This document shows, piece by piece, positions 7,216 to 14,200 of a DNA stretch of 16,177 nt. The stretch is from an uncultured Prevotella sp. Its GTDB lineage: Bacteria > Bacteroidota > Bacteroidia > Bacteroidales > Bacteroidaceae. Below the pieces are notes generated by a model. That model searched no databases. It saw only the letters and a program-made list of their open reading frames with translations, and was not told the origin of the DNA. The DNA lies in contig CALCUV010000044.1 in assembly GCA_937906765.1 (NCBI GenBank), positions 1-16,177 of the forward strand. The letters run 5' to 3'. The position numbers and the translations under genes were made by a program. Position 1 is the stretch's first letter. Each line of letters begins with the position of its first letter.

Positions 7216-7671
7216 ATGATTCCATTAAACCTGCCCCCCTCCGACATAAAATTAAAGAAGAATGAAGAAGGCGAAGTTTTCGTTTTCGACATCCTGCGTC
7301 GCAAATGGCTCAAACTAACCCCCGAGGAATGGGTGCGCCAACACTTTACGCGCTTCCTCATTGAGCACAGACACTACCCTGCAGGGTTACTCGCCAACGA
7401 AGTAGGCATCAACATCAACGGCAATATCAGACGGTGCGACACGGTTCTCTATGACAAAATCGGGATGCGCCCACGCCTCATCCTTGAATACAAAGCCCCA
7501 CACGTTGAAATCTCTCAAGAGGTATTCTATCAAATCGCATCTTACAATAGTGTGCTCCGCGCCGACTACCTTATCGTTTCAAACGGTCTCCACCACTATT
7601 GTTGCAAAATCAATTACGAGCAAAACTCCTTTGAATTCTTGCCACAGGTACCCGATTTCAAGGACTTGTAA
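7216..7671 (+). CDS. Small HsdR-N-like (HSDR_N_2) PD-(D/E)XK protein
   Basis: 151 residues from the ATG at 7216 (MIPLNLP). The whole protein resembles the N-terminal nuclease-like domain of type I restriction R subunits: LTPEEWVRQHFTRFLIEHRHYPAGLLANEVGI, then IRRCDTVLYDK and PRLILEYKAPHVEISQEVFYQIASYNSVLRADYLIVSNGLHHYCCKI. The PD-(D/E)XK residues are visible as D75, E91 and K93, with E62 as a likely fourth residue. There is no helicase domain and no HsdM/HsdS gene nearby, so it is a stand-alone domain, not a working restriction system. In my recollection a gene of this kind beside holA is common in Bacteroidales. Its biological role is unknown. The longer 165-residue frame would begin inside the -7 promoter box, so I reject it. 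The active-site residues look intact, so nuclease activity is possible. Confidence 0.85.
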   Translation: MIPLNLPPSDIKLKKNEEGEVFVFDILRRKWLKLTPEEWVRQHFTRFLIEHRHYPAGLLANEVGININGNIRRCDTVLYDKIGMRPRLILEYKAPHVEISQEVFYQIASYNSVLRADYLIVSNGLHHYCCKINYEQNSFEFLPQVPDFKDL

Positions 7672-7703
7672 TTAAGATAAAAGTCAGAACTATTCTAATA
7701 GAA

Positions 7704-7756
7704 TTAGGAAAAACTAAGAGTAACTTACGACGAATTAAGTTACTCTTAGTTTTCCT
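7704..7756. terminator. Long hairpin built from the TTAGGAAAAACT repeat
   Basis: Arms 7706-7727 (AGGAAAAACTAAGAGTAACT plus TA) and 7736-7756 pair over 21 bp with one bulged base, around an 8-nt loop. The left arm contains TTAGGAAAAACT (7704-7715), the same core as in the 21-bp array at 1803. It lies 32 bp after the stop of the HsdR-N-like gene, so it may end that transcript, although the T-tract is weak. It is both a hairpin and a member of the intergenic repeat family. Confidence 0.65.
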
Positions 7757-8033
7757 TATTAGTAACTTAGTTTTGAGCAATTCTATTCCTCACAGATGCA
7801 TCAGAATAGCTGCATGCTCCAAGATACGAATTTACCCCTCTTTTAGCATTTTCCCCACCGCTTTCTGCCACTTCATCAATCCTCCCCAACCAACCCTCCC
7901 GACTAACCCACTCACACATTCTCCCCCTCCTCATCCCCATCGCCGCATAAAGCGGAATCCCTTTTTTTCCTCTTTATATATAAATATTGTGTGGGTTATG
8001 CGCATATATCCCCGCTACATAGTTTTATTTTTG

Positions 8034-8041
8034 TAACTTTG
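8034..8041 (+). promoter_or_regulatory. -7 promoter box for mutS2
   Basis: TAACTTTG fits TAnnTTTG and lies 28 bp before the chosen ATG at 8069, giving a leader of roughly 20 nt. No clear -33 element was found. Confidence 0.6.
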
Positions 8042-8068
8042 CATGAATTCTTTGCAGACAACACAACA

Positions 8069-10606
8069 ATGAATATAGAAAAGAAACTAGCATTTGATGA
8101 ACTCCGCACGCTGCTTAAGGGACGCTGCATTTCCTCGCTCGGAACTGAGTGGGTGGAAAAGTTTGTGACCTTCTCGTCCGACTATTCAAAAGTGACCCAT
8201 AACTTGAAATTAGTGGCCGAGTTCCAGCGTTTCGTAGAGACAGAAGAGGACGTGTATGAAGAAAACTTCTTCGACGTTCGCCAATCCCTGCTTCGCTTAC
8301 GCCCCGAGCGCACCCATTTGGAAGAGGTTGACCTTTTCGACCTCAAGCGCTCACTCATAACGGTTCATGCCTTGGTTGAATTTTTCACTAAGAGTGATTC
8401 CGATGAAAATGAAGGTGAAGAAGGCAACCATAAGTACCCCACTCTGGCCGCTCTTGCTGGCGACGTTCAATCTTTCCCTCACATCATCCAGCGCATTGAT
8501 AATGTGCTCAACAAATATGGTAAGGTGAAAGACACCGCCTCAAAGGAACTGCTCACCATTCGCCACTCTATCGAGGTGAATACGCGTACGCTGAGCCACT
8601 CTTTGCGTAGCATTATCCAGCAGGCGCAACAAGAGGGCTACATTGAGCGCGACGTGTCGCCCACTTTGCGAGATGGTCGCCTCGTTATCCCCGTTTCGCC
8701 CACCGTAAAGCGCAAGATTCGTGGCATTGTCCATGATGAATCGGCCACAGGGAAAACTGTTTTCATCGAACCCACAACCGTTGTCGAAGCCAACAATAAG
8801 ATTCGCGAACTCAAGGCACAGGAGCGCCGCGAAGTGATTCGCATTCTTCAAGAACTCTCAGCCGAGATTCGCCCACATATTAATGCAATGTTGCATTCGC
8901 AACACTTCCTTGCGCACATTGATTATCTGCGCGCCGTGGTGAGTTTTGCCGACTCCTTTAATTGCATCGTTCCCCGCGTTCAGGAAGAGCCTCTCATCGA
9001 TTTGTGTCAGGCTTACCACCCTTTGCTTCAGCAATCCCTCCAACGCCATGGTAAGAAAATGCAACCGCTTGATATTACCTTGCGCAACGGACGCATTTTG
9101 CTCATTTCCGGACCTAACGCAGGGGGCAAGTCCGTATGCTTGAAGACAATGGGACTCTTGCAATACATGGTGCAATGTGGTCTTCCGATTCCCGTACGTG
9201 AAAATTCCACTCTCGGCATATTCTCCGACATATTTATCGACATCGGCGACGAGCAAAGCATTGAGAATGACTTAAGTACCTATTCTTCTCACCTTCTCAA
9301 CATGAAGGTGATGATGAAAGGTGCAAGTCCTCGCAGCCTCTTACTTATTGACGAATTTGGAGGCGGAACAGAGCCCCAAATTGGGGGAGCGCTGGCCGAA
9401 GGTATTCTCCACCGCTTTGTGAAGACAGGCACTTGGGGCATCATTACGACACACTATCAAAACCTCAAGCATTATGCCGAGCAGGAACCCGCGGTTGTCA
9501 ACGGCGCCATGCTTTACGACCGCGCTCAGATGCAACCCCTCTTCATTCTTCAGGTAGGTAATCCTGGCAGTTCGTTTGCCGTTGAGATTGCTCGCAAAAT
9601 TGGCATTCCCGAAGAGGTTATTGCTTACGCCTCAGAACTTGTTGGTAAGGATTATATCATGAGCGACAAGTACCTTCAGGACATTGTTCGCGACAAGATG
9701 TATTGGGAAAAGAAGCGTCAAACCATTCGTTCGCGCGAAAAGCAGTTGGAAGAAACCGTGGCACGCTATGAAGAGGAAATGCAACAGTTCCAGCAACAAC
9801 GCAAATCCGTAATGGCGCAAGCAAAAGAGGAAGCCCAGCAACTCCTTAAGGACACGAACGCCAAGATTGAGAATACCATCCGCGAGATTCGCGAAACCCA
9901 GGCCGAAAAAGAGCGTACGCGCGAAATCCGACAGGAACTCTCCGACTTCCGCGAAGCCCTCTCGCAAACATCTGACGAAGAGAGCATTATTGCCCGCAAA
10001 ATCGAAAAAATCAAACGCCGTCAGGAGCGCAAACAAGCAAAAAGCGAGCAACAGAAACAAAGCGACGCTTCAGCAAGTGGTTCATCTGCAACCGAAAATG
10101 AGATGCCCGCAATCGCCGCTCCTACTACCCCAAAACTTCATCTTGAAGTGGGACAATACGTTCGTATCAAGGGACAAACAGCTGTGGGTCGCGTAGAAAA
10201 CATACAGGGTAAAAACGCCAAGATTCTCTTCGGAAGCATGTACACTTCCCTTCCCATCAACCGCCTTGAACTTGCGGAAAAACCTAAGGAAGACAACACG
10301 ACAAAGACTGCAACCTTTGTGAGCAAAGAAACGCGTGACGCGATGCACGAAAAGCAACTCAACTTCAAGCAAGATATTGACCTTCGCGGCATGCGCGTAG
10401 ATGAGGCGCTCACAGCGGTATCTTATTTCATTGATGACGCAATCCAGGTGGGGCAAGCCCGAGTGCGCATCCTACATGGCACAGGCACTGGCGCTCTTCG
10501 CCAAGTTGTGCGCCAATATTTGAGCACCGCTACTGGCGTCATGCGTTTCCATGACGAGCATGTCCAATTTGGTGGCGCCGGCATTACGGTCGTTGAACTC
10601 ATATAA
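8069..10606 (+). CDS. mutS2: MutS2 family ATPase with Smr nuclease domain
   Basis: 845 residues from the ATG at 8069 (MNIEKKLAFDELRTLL). MutS2 proteins are MutS relatives that lack the mismatch-reading domain; they suppress recombination or act on collided ribosomes, depending on species. Residues about 1-330 form the core/lever region, including RDGRLVIPV and GIVHDESATGKTVFIEP, which are typical. Walker A is GPNAGGKS (348-355); Walker B is LLIDEFGGGTEPQIGG, with D428; the H-loop motif is TTHYQNLK. A long Gln/Glu/Arg-rich coiled coil (about 540-660) and a Ser/Gln-rich linker follow. A KOW-like barrel (LHLEVGQYVRIKGQTAVGRVENI) precedes the C-terminal Smr domain with DLRG (771-774) and HGTGTG (803-808), both intact. 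B. subtilis MutS2 is 785 residues, so the length is normal. An upstream in-frame ATG (7991) lies before the promoter box, so I use 8069. Confidence 0.96.
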   Translation: MNIEKKLAFDELRTLLKGRCISSLGTEWVEKFVTFSSDYSKVTHNLKLVAEFQRFVETEEDVYEENFFDVRQSLLRLRPERTHLEEVDLFDLKRSLITVHALVEFFTKSDSDENEGEEGNHKYPTLAALAGDVQSFPHIIQRIDNVLNKYGKVKDTASKELLTIRHSIEVNTRTLSHSLRSIIQQAQQEGYIERDVSPTLRDGRLVIPVSPTVKRKIRGIVHDESATGKTVFIEPTTVVEANNKIRELKAQERREVIRILQELSAEIRPHINAMLHSQHFLAHIDYLRAVVSFADSFNCIVPRVQEEPLIDLCQAYHPLLQQSLQRHGKKMQPLDITLRNGRILLISGPNAGGKSVCLKTMGLLQYMVQCGLPIPVRENSTLGIFSDIFIDIGDEQSIENDLSTYSSHLLNMKVMMKGASPRSLLLIDEFGGGTEPQIGGALAEGILHRFVKTGTWGIITTHYQNLKHYAEQEPAVVNGAMLYDRAQMQPLFILQVGNPGSSFAVEIARKIGIPEEVIAYASELVGKDYIMSDKYLQDIVRDKMYWEKKRQTIRSREKQLEETVARYEEEMQQFQQQRKSVMAQAKEEAQQLLKDTNAKIENTIREIRETQAEKERTREIRQELSDFREALSQTSDEESIIARKIEKIKRRQERKQAKSEQQKQSDASASGSSATENEMPAIAAPTTPKLHLEVGQYVRIKGQTAVGRVENIQGKNAKILFGSMYTSLPINRLELAEKPKEDNTTKTATFVSKETRDAMHEKQLNFKQDIDLRGMRVDEALTAVSYFIDDAIQVGQARVRILHGTGTGALRQVVRQYLSTATGVMRFHDEHVQFGGAGITVVELI

Positions 10607-10829
10607 TATATGTGTAAAAACAAAGTCCCACTTAACGCGCGTTAAGTGCCACCGAAAAACAACTTTTCCACTTTTAAATATCCGAGAGAATAGATGCGCA
10701 TCATCTTGTATCCCTATTCGGTGGAAACAAAATAGGCAGTCTTTTTTGGGGGTCCCGAAACAGTAACGACCTATTTAGATTTCGGACTCTTGAACCAAGA
10801 TTACGAGTTCTCAGATAGTCATCAAAGTC
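10607..10829. other. Hairpin-rich 3' region after mutS2, possible structured RNA
   Basis: No ORF. Directly after the mutS2 stop there is a perfect 20-bp palindrome CACTTAACGCGCGTTAAGTG (10629-10648). Next, CCACCGAA (10649-10656) can pair with TTCGGTGG (10717-10724), enclosing GATGCGCATC, itself palindromic. Then AAATAGG (10730-10736) can pair with CCTATTT (10770-10776), and GTCCCGAAA (10752-10760) with TTTCGGAC (10780-10787, one bulge); these two stems interlock like a pseudoknot. The terminator comes only at 10830-10879. This could be the 3' leader of mutS2 mRNA or a separate small RNA; no known family was recognised. Confidence 0.35.
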
Positions 10830-10881
10830 AAAAATAGCGATTATGTATCTCATAAAATGGAAGCATAATCGCTATTTTTTT
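10830..10881 (+). terminator. Intrinsic terminator downstream of mutS2
   Basis: AAAAATAGCGATTATG (10830-10845) pairs perfectly with CATAATCGCTATTTTT (10864-10879) over 16 bp with an 18-nt loop. A T-run ends the structure. It lies 223 bp after mutS2 and should insulate it from the ATPase gene. Confidence 0.85.
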
Positions 10882-11035
10882 GCGTTATCAGCTCCCAAAA
10901 TGTCCTATTTATTGTATTAGAAAAACAAGAAAACTCAATTTTATTGCGTTTGAAATTCATAAAACGTAAATTTTATTGCGTTACTAAATATAAAATTCTC
11001 TGATTTATTGCGTTTAAAGAAAATATATTTATTAC
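10876..11035. repeat. Five direct repeats with exact 32-bp spacing upstream of the ATPase gene
   Basis: The 12-bp core TTTATTGCGTT(T/A) starts at 10876 (TTTTTTGCGTTA, overlapping the terminator T-run), 10908 (TTTATTGTATTA), 10940 (TTTATTGCGTTT), 10972 (TTTATTGCGTTA) and 11004 (TTTATTGCGTTT). Every interval is 32 bp. The remaining 20 bp of each unit vary, although four of the five carry AAAA near unit position 21-26. The last core overlaps the expected -33 region of the ATPase promoter. 32 bp is close to three helical turns, so a protein could bind all copies on one face of the DNA. Binding and regulation are inference. Confidence 0.8.
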
Positions 11036-11040
11036 TTTTG
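11033..11040 (+). promoter_or_regulatory. -7 promoter box for the AAA ATPase gene
   Basis: TACTTTTG fits TAnnTTTG and sits 23 bp before the ATG at 11064. TTG at 11008-11010, within the last 32-bp-spaced repeat, could serve as -33 (22-nt spacer). Confidence 0.6.
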
Positions 11041-11063
11041 CAGAAACCTAAAGCTTTATTACT

Positions 11064-12344
11064 ATGGTAGATAAGAGAATTTTAGAACAAACTCTTTTTG
11101 AACAGAAGGAAGAGTTGTCTTTTTTGCAACATTCAAATCTTTGTTCCCGTAAAGAAGAAGAGCAAATTGATTTAGACAGTAACTTAGCTCAGGTTGTTAT
11201 TGGAGTGAGAAGAAGTGGGAAATCTACTTTGTGTTTTAATTCTCTTAAACCTCATTTAGATAAGTGTGCGTATGTAAATTTTGATGATGAGCGCTTAGCA
11301 AATATACAAGCGACTGACTTGAATAGTGTACTTGAAGTTCTTTACAAAATTTATGGTGATTTCAAGTATCTTTTTCTTGATGAAATCCAAAACGTCGAAG
11401 GTTGGCATCTGTTTGTAAATCGCTTATTACGACAGAGGATTCACATTCTTATTACCGGTTCAAATGCGAAGTTACTAAGCGGAGAGTTAGCAACACATCT
11501 TACAGGGCGTAATGACCAAATAGAACTATATCCTTTTTCATTTGCAGATTTTTGCACCTATAAAGGGATTGACCTTGTATCTGTAACCACTAAAGCAATC
11601 GCTTTAAGGCGGGCAGCATTTGATGAATACATAAAACAGGGAGGGTTTCCTGAATTATTAAACAAGAAGAATAAGTCACGTTATGTAAACAATCTTGTCA
11701 ATAATATATTGAAGCGAGACATAGCACAACGCCATAACATTAAATTCACAGAAACTTTTGAGCGTCTGGCACATCACCTCATGAATGTTGCTCCAACAGT
11801 CGTTAATGAAAGCGAACTCGCTAATATTGTTGGTTTAAAGTCAAGTCATACGGTTAATAACTATGTCAGTTTTCTGAAAGAGGCATACTTGCTGTTAGGA
11901 TTGAAGAAATATTCCACAAAGAGCAGGTTGCGAATACGTGCTGAAAAGGTATATCCCGTTGATATTGCGTTAATGGACGGTCGGCAAGACGCATTTGCAG
12001 GTGAGAATATCGGATGGCGATTAGAAACCCTTGTTTATATAGAATTATTACGAAGAAACCGCCCCTTAGGACGCGACATTTACTATTACAAAAATGTGGC
12101 AGGATTTGAAGCTGACTTTGTCGTTTGTAAGAACAACGTCGTGCAAGAAATCTATCAAGTGTCCTATGACATCAGTAAGGAGAAAACACGCAAGCGTGAA
12201 TTGAGAGGACTTCTCGCAACGTCACAAGAAACAGGGTGTGAGAATCTTTTCCTCATAACAGATTTTCATCAAGAAGAGGTAATTATTGACAACAAACGGA
12301 TTCAAATCATTCCTGCCTTTGAATGGATGCTAACCCCTGCTTAA
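11064..12344 (+). CDS. AAA ATPase with DUF4143 C-terminal domain (AAA_14/COG1373 type)
   Basis: 426 residues. The N-terminal AAA_14 domain shows Walker A GVRRSGKST (47-55), Walker B YLFLDEIQNV (D106, E107), a sensor-1-like ITGSNAKLLS (130-139) and LTGR (146-149). The middle (about 225-300) is a winged-helix-like region, SELANIVGLKSSHTVNNYVSFLKEAYLLL. The C-terminal DUF4143 region, which I recall is related to PD-(D/E)XK folds, has ENIGWRLETLVYIELLRR, FEADFVV (E349, D351) and QEIYQVSYD. Where relatives often end in 'E-V-K', this one has Q-V-S (365-367), so a nuclease function is doubtful. Family members are common, often multi-copy and poorly understood. Its AT-rich codon choice differs from mutS2, and it sits between two terminators with its own promoter, so it looks like a self-contained acquired unit. 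Confidence 0.9.
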   Translation: MVDKRILEQTLFEQKEELSFLQHSNLCSRKEEEQIDLDSNLAQVVIGVRRSGKSTLCFNSLKPHLDKCAYVNFDDERLANIQATDLNSVLEVLYKIYGDFKYLFLDEIQNVEGWHLFVNRLLRQRIHILITGSNAKLLSGELATHLTGRNDQIELYPFSFADFCTYKGIDLVSVTTKAIALRRAAFDEYIKQGGFPELLNKKNKSRYVNNLVNNILKRDIAQRHNIKFTETFERLAHHLMNVAPTVVNESELANIVGLKSSHTVNNYVSFLKEAYLLLGLKKYSTKSRLRIRAEKVYPVDIALMDGRQDAFAGENIGWRLETLVYIELLRRNRPLGRDIYYYKNVAGFEADFVVCKNNVVQEIYQVSYDISKEKTRKRELRGLLATSQETGCENLFLITDFHQEEVIIDNKRIQIIPAFEWMLTPA

Positions 12345-12351
12345 GGGTAGC

Positions 12352-12410
12352 AACAACAACAATCTCCCAGTTTATTTCCTCATGGAATAACTGGGAGATT
12401 GTTGTTTTGT
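12352..12410. terminator. Strong hairpin terminator after the ATPase gene
   Basis: AACAACAATCTCCCAGT (from 12355) pairs with ACTGGGAGATTGTTGTT (to 12406), with further partial pairing toward the loop, and TTTTG follows on the plus strand. It starts about 10 bp after the ATPase stop. The stem may also stop transcription coming from the right, since the FHA gene ends at 12512. Confidence 0.85.
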
Positions 12411-12511
12411 ATTTGTAATAAGTGAGACTTTGTTGAAATTCTTTCTTAAATTGTTTTCACTATGAGTATTATAGATTCAAGGGAAAGTAATTTTCCTCGG
12501 TCATAGTGGCA

Positions 12512-13027
12512 CTACTCCTCCTCTTCAAGTTCGGTATGGAAAATCATTGTAGTTGCACCGATGGTGATAATATCGCCAGGTTCGAGGCGCACTTGTTCTT
12601 TAAGACCTACGAGAGTGTTGTGTACAAACGTTCCGGTATTTGAGGGGGCGTCACGAACAGTGAAGACTACCTCGCCATTTTTCTTTTCACGCACATTGAG
12701 GATGCAGTGCGTGGTATCCACACTGGGGTCCACGGTTTTGATAGGTGTGTTTGCCTTAGTGCCTTTTACCAATCGCCCAACAACATTGTCGCCCATGTAA
12801 AGGGGTAACACTTGCTTGAAATGGAAGGCATTTTCAATCACTGTGAGCCAACCCATCACGGGTGCCTCTTCCTCAGTTTCTTCCTCCACTGGTTTGGGCA
12901 TCGGTATGCGCAATTTGAATTGCTTGTGACACTCTGGACACTCAAAGACCAAGCTTCTGCCGGGTTCGTATTGCGTTTCGTCAAAAAGGATTGCCTCATC
13001 ACATTTTGGGCATCGTATTCTCTTCAT
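12512..13027 (-). CDS. Zinc-ribbon and FHA-domain protein
   Basis: 171 residues. The N-terminus has a zinc ribbon of the MJ0042/zinc_ribbon type: C6-x2-C9 and C30-x2-C33 (CPKCDEAILFDE...FECPECHKQF). After an acidic linker (EEETEEEAPV, about 48-57) a forkhead-associated domain spans about 70-165: MGDNVVGRLVKG, DPSVDTTHCILNV and RDAPSNTGTFVHN carry the conserved G-R, S/T-x-x-H and N-x-G-x-(F/Y)-V-x-N features. FHA domains bind phosphothreonine peptides, so the protein may sense Ser/Thr kinase signalling; no kinase gene is in the window. A hairpin terminator lies between it and the SPOR-type gene upstream, so it should have its own promoter, which I could not locate. The acidic tail EEEE is at the C-terminus. 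Confidence 0.9.
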   Translation of the reverse strand: MKRIRCPKCDEAILFDETQYEPGRSLVFECPECHKQFKLRIPMPKPVEEETEEEAPVMGWLTVIENAFHFKQVLPLYMGDNVVGRLVKGTKANTPIKTVDPSVDTTHCILNVREKKNGEVVFTVRDAPSNTGTFVHNTLVGLKEQVRLEPGDIITIGATTMIFHTELEEEE

Positions 13028-13080
13028 AATCTATGACTTTTGTTTTTGCCTAAAAGGTCATTTGGTTGCTATAAAAATGA

Positions 13081-13116
13081 AAGGCTGCGTCAAAATGTTT
13101 GATTTGACGCAGCCTT
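13081..13116 (-). terminator. Intrinsic terminator of the HU-like/SPOR gene
   Basis: AAGGCTGCGTCAAA (13081-13094) pairs with TTTGACGCAGCCTT (13103-13116) over 14 bp around an 8-nt loop. Read on the minus strand it follows the SPOR gene stop by 14 bp and ends in TTTCATTTTTATAG, a T-rich tail. Confidence 0.88.
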
Positions 13117-13130
13117 AATCTGCCTTACGG

Positions 13131-14189
13131 TTATTTCTTTAACACCCATGCATCCGCAAAGTTCTTGTGCATCTTGCGATATTCACGTAATGCCTGAATT
13201 GCTTCCACTTCCGAAGGATAAGTTCCGACCACCACGCGAAGGATGTTCTTTTTCACAAATATTTCTGCCTCATTGATGCCTGCCGATTGTAATTCAGCCA
13301 CCAATGCTTCAGCATTTTTTTGTGGCACACAACTACAAACCACCAACGTATATTGCTTCTGAGGAACGGCAACTATTGCAGGTACTTCCGTTTGAGAAGG
13401 AGTTTCAACAACTTGCGTTTCAGATTGTTCCGCAACCGATGTCGCAACAAGAGAATCTTGATTTTCAACACCGCTTTCACACTCTTCCACAAAAGTTGTT
13501 GCTGGCGTCAGCACGGGACGAGGAGTTTCTTCCGCCGTAGCAAAGAGTTGTGAACTAAAAAGGGCTGCCTGTTGCATGCCTGTCTCAGACGTGTTGCTCA
13601 CGGGCACTGACCATGCGAAGAAACATACGAGCATCACCACCGCTGCGGCTACGTAATTCGCGACTTCGCGACGGATGCGAATTGTATAGTGAGTTTCCGA
13701 GCGCTCAATGAACTTGGCGGGTTGCGCAATCTCTTCTACCGCTTCCTCAACCGCACCTTCCACCTCTTCTTCCTGCTTGCGCATCACGAATGCGTCTAAG
13801 CCGTAAAGTTCGGGGGAAACTACGCCTGCCTCGCAGGGTTGGAAATCGTACGTTCCGTTTAACGTGAGCGTAAATACGCCTATGCCGCCCAACTCATAGG
13901 AACCCGTTGCATGGAGTTCGGCTTTCACCTCTGCCACTACGGATGCTATTTGTTGCAAAGCCTCAACATAACCGATGCCATAAGCATTCATGTAAGACTG
14001 CACCAAGAGTCCGTCGTTCAACTTGAGAGATCCGTTGAACCCTACGCTACGGTAAGGGGGCAAGAATAATCCTTCTTCCTCAACATAGCGCGCAGAAACC
14101 TGCTGCGTAACGAATCCGCCAAAGTCGGGAACGATTACGCAGTCGTGCTTCAAGAGCAAACTTTCGATATGTCGAACTAATGCTATCAC
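13131..14189 (-). CDS. HU-like (CCDC81-type) and SPOR-domain membrane protein
   Basis: 352 residues from a GTG at 14189; an in-frame stop nine bases upstream makes it the earliest start. The N-terminal part has two HU-like modules of the bacterial CCDC81 type: IALVRHIESLLLKHDCVIVPDFGGFVTQQVSARY (1-35) and LKLNDGLLVQSYMNAYGIGYVEALQQIASVVAEVKAELHATGSYELGGIGVF (55-106). A Glu-rich linker leads to one membrane helix (about 177-197, VANYVAAAVVMLVCFFAWSVPV). A Thr/Glu/Val-rich spacer and a SPOR domain (about 277-352, QYTLVVCSCVPQKNAEALVAELQSAG...VVVGTYPSEVEAIQALREYR) follow. SPOR domains bind denuded septal peptidoglycan, so the likely place is the division site, with the HU-like part in the cytoplasm. 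This architecture is widespread in Bacteroidota, but its function is unproven. A MITE-like element lies just upstream. Confidence 0.9.
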   Translation of the reverse strand: MIALVRHIESLLLKHDCVIVPDFGGFVTQQVSARYVEEEGLFLPPYRSVGFNGSLKLNDGLLVQSYMNAYGIGYVEALQQIASVVAEVKAELHATGSYELGGIGVFTLTLNGTYDFQPCEAGVVSPELYGLDAFVMRKQEEEVEGAVEEAVEEIAQPAKFIERSETHYTIRIRREVANYVAAAVVMLVCFFAWSVPVSNTSETGMQQAALFSSQLFATAEETPRPVLTPATTFVEECESGVENQDSLVATSVAEQSETQVVETPSQTEVPAIVAVPQKQYTLVVCSCVPQKNAEALVAELQSAGINEAEIFVKKNILRVVVGTYPSEVEAIQALREYRKMHKNFADAWVLKK

Positions 14190-14200
14190 GCCAGTTTAGT

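Larger units (their letters stand above)
7672..8068. other. Intergenic region upstream of mutS2 with C-rich tract
   Basis: 397 bp. It contains the repeat hairpin at 7704-7756, then from about 7835 to 7950 a plus-strand stretch very rich in C and poor in G. Within this, 7884-7909 matches a G-quadruplex motif on the minus strand. The right end carries the mutS2 promoter box. The ORF running through it has a Pro/His/Ser-rich translation with no family look and is judged not real. Confidence 0.6.

Noticed and set aside
7047..7361. Minus-strand 104-codon ORF between holA and the HsdR-N-like gene
   Set aside because: It overlaps the HsdR-N-like gene and a promoter box, and its translation has no domain character.
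7216..7671. Remnant of a type I restriction locus
   Set aside because: The domain is complete with intact active-site residues and proper start and stop; it reads as a normal small gene, not a truncated hsdR.
7773..8036. 87-codon ORF upstream of mutS2
   Set aside because: Its Pro/His/Ser-rich translation comes from the C-rich tract and it overlaps the mutS2 promoter; no family resemblance.
8042..8072. Leader peptide MNSLQTTQQ whose stop overlaps the mutS2 ATG
   Set aside because: Its ATG directly follows the -7 box, so it would lie before the expected transcript start.
10876..11035. CRISPR-like layout (12-bp repeats with 20-bp unlike spacers)
   Set aside because: The repeats are far too short and imperfect for a CRISPR, there are no cas genes, and the array abuts a promoter.
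12512..14189. Phosphosignalling operon of FHA and SPOR proteins
   Set aside because: A strong terminator separates the two genes and no kinase or phosphatase is nearby, so a shared system is not supported.
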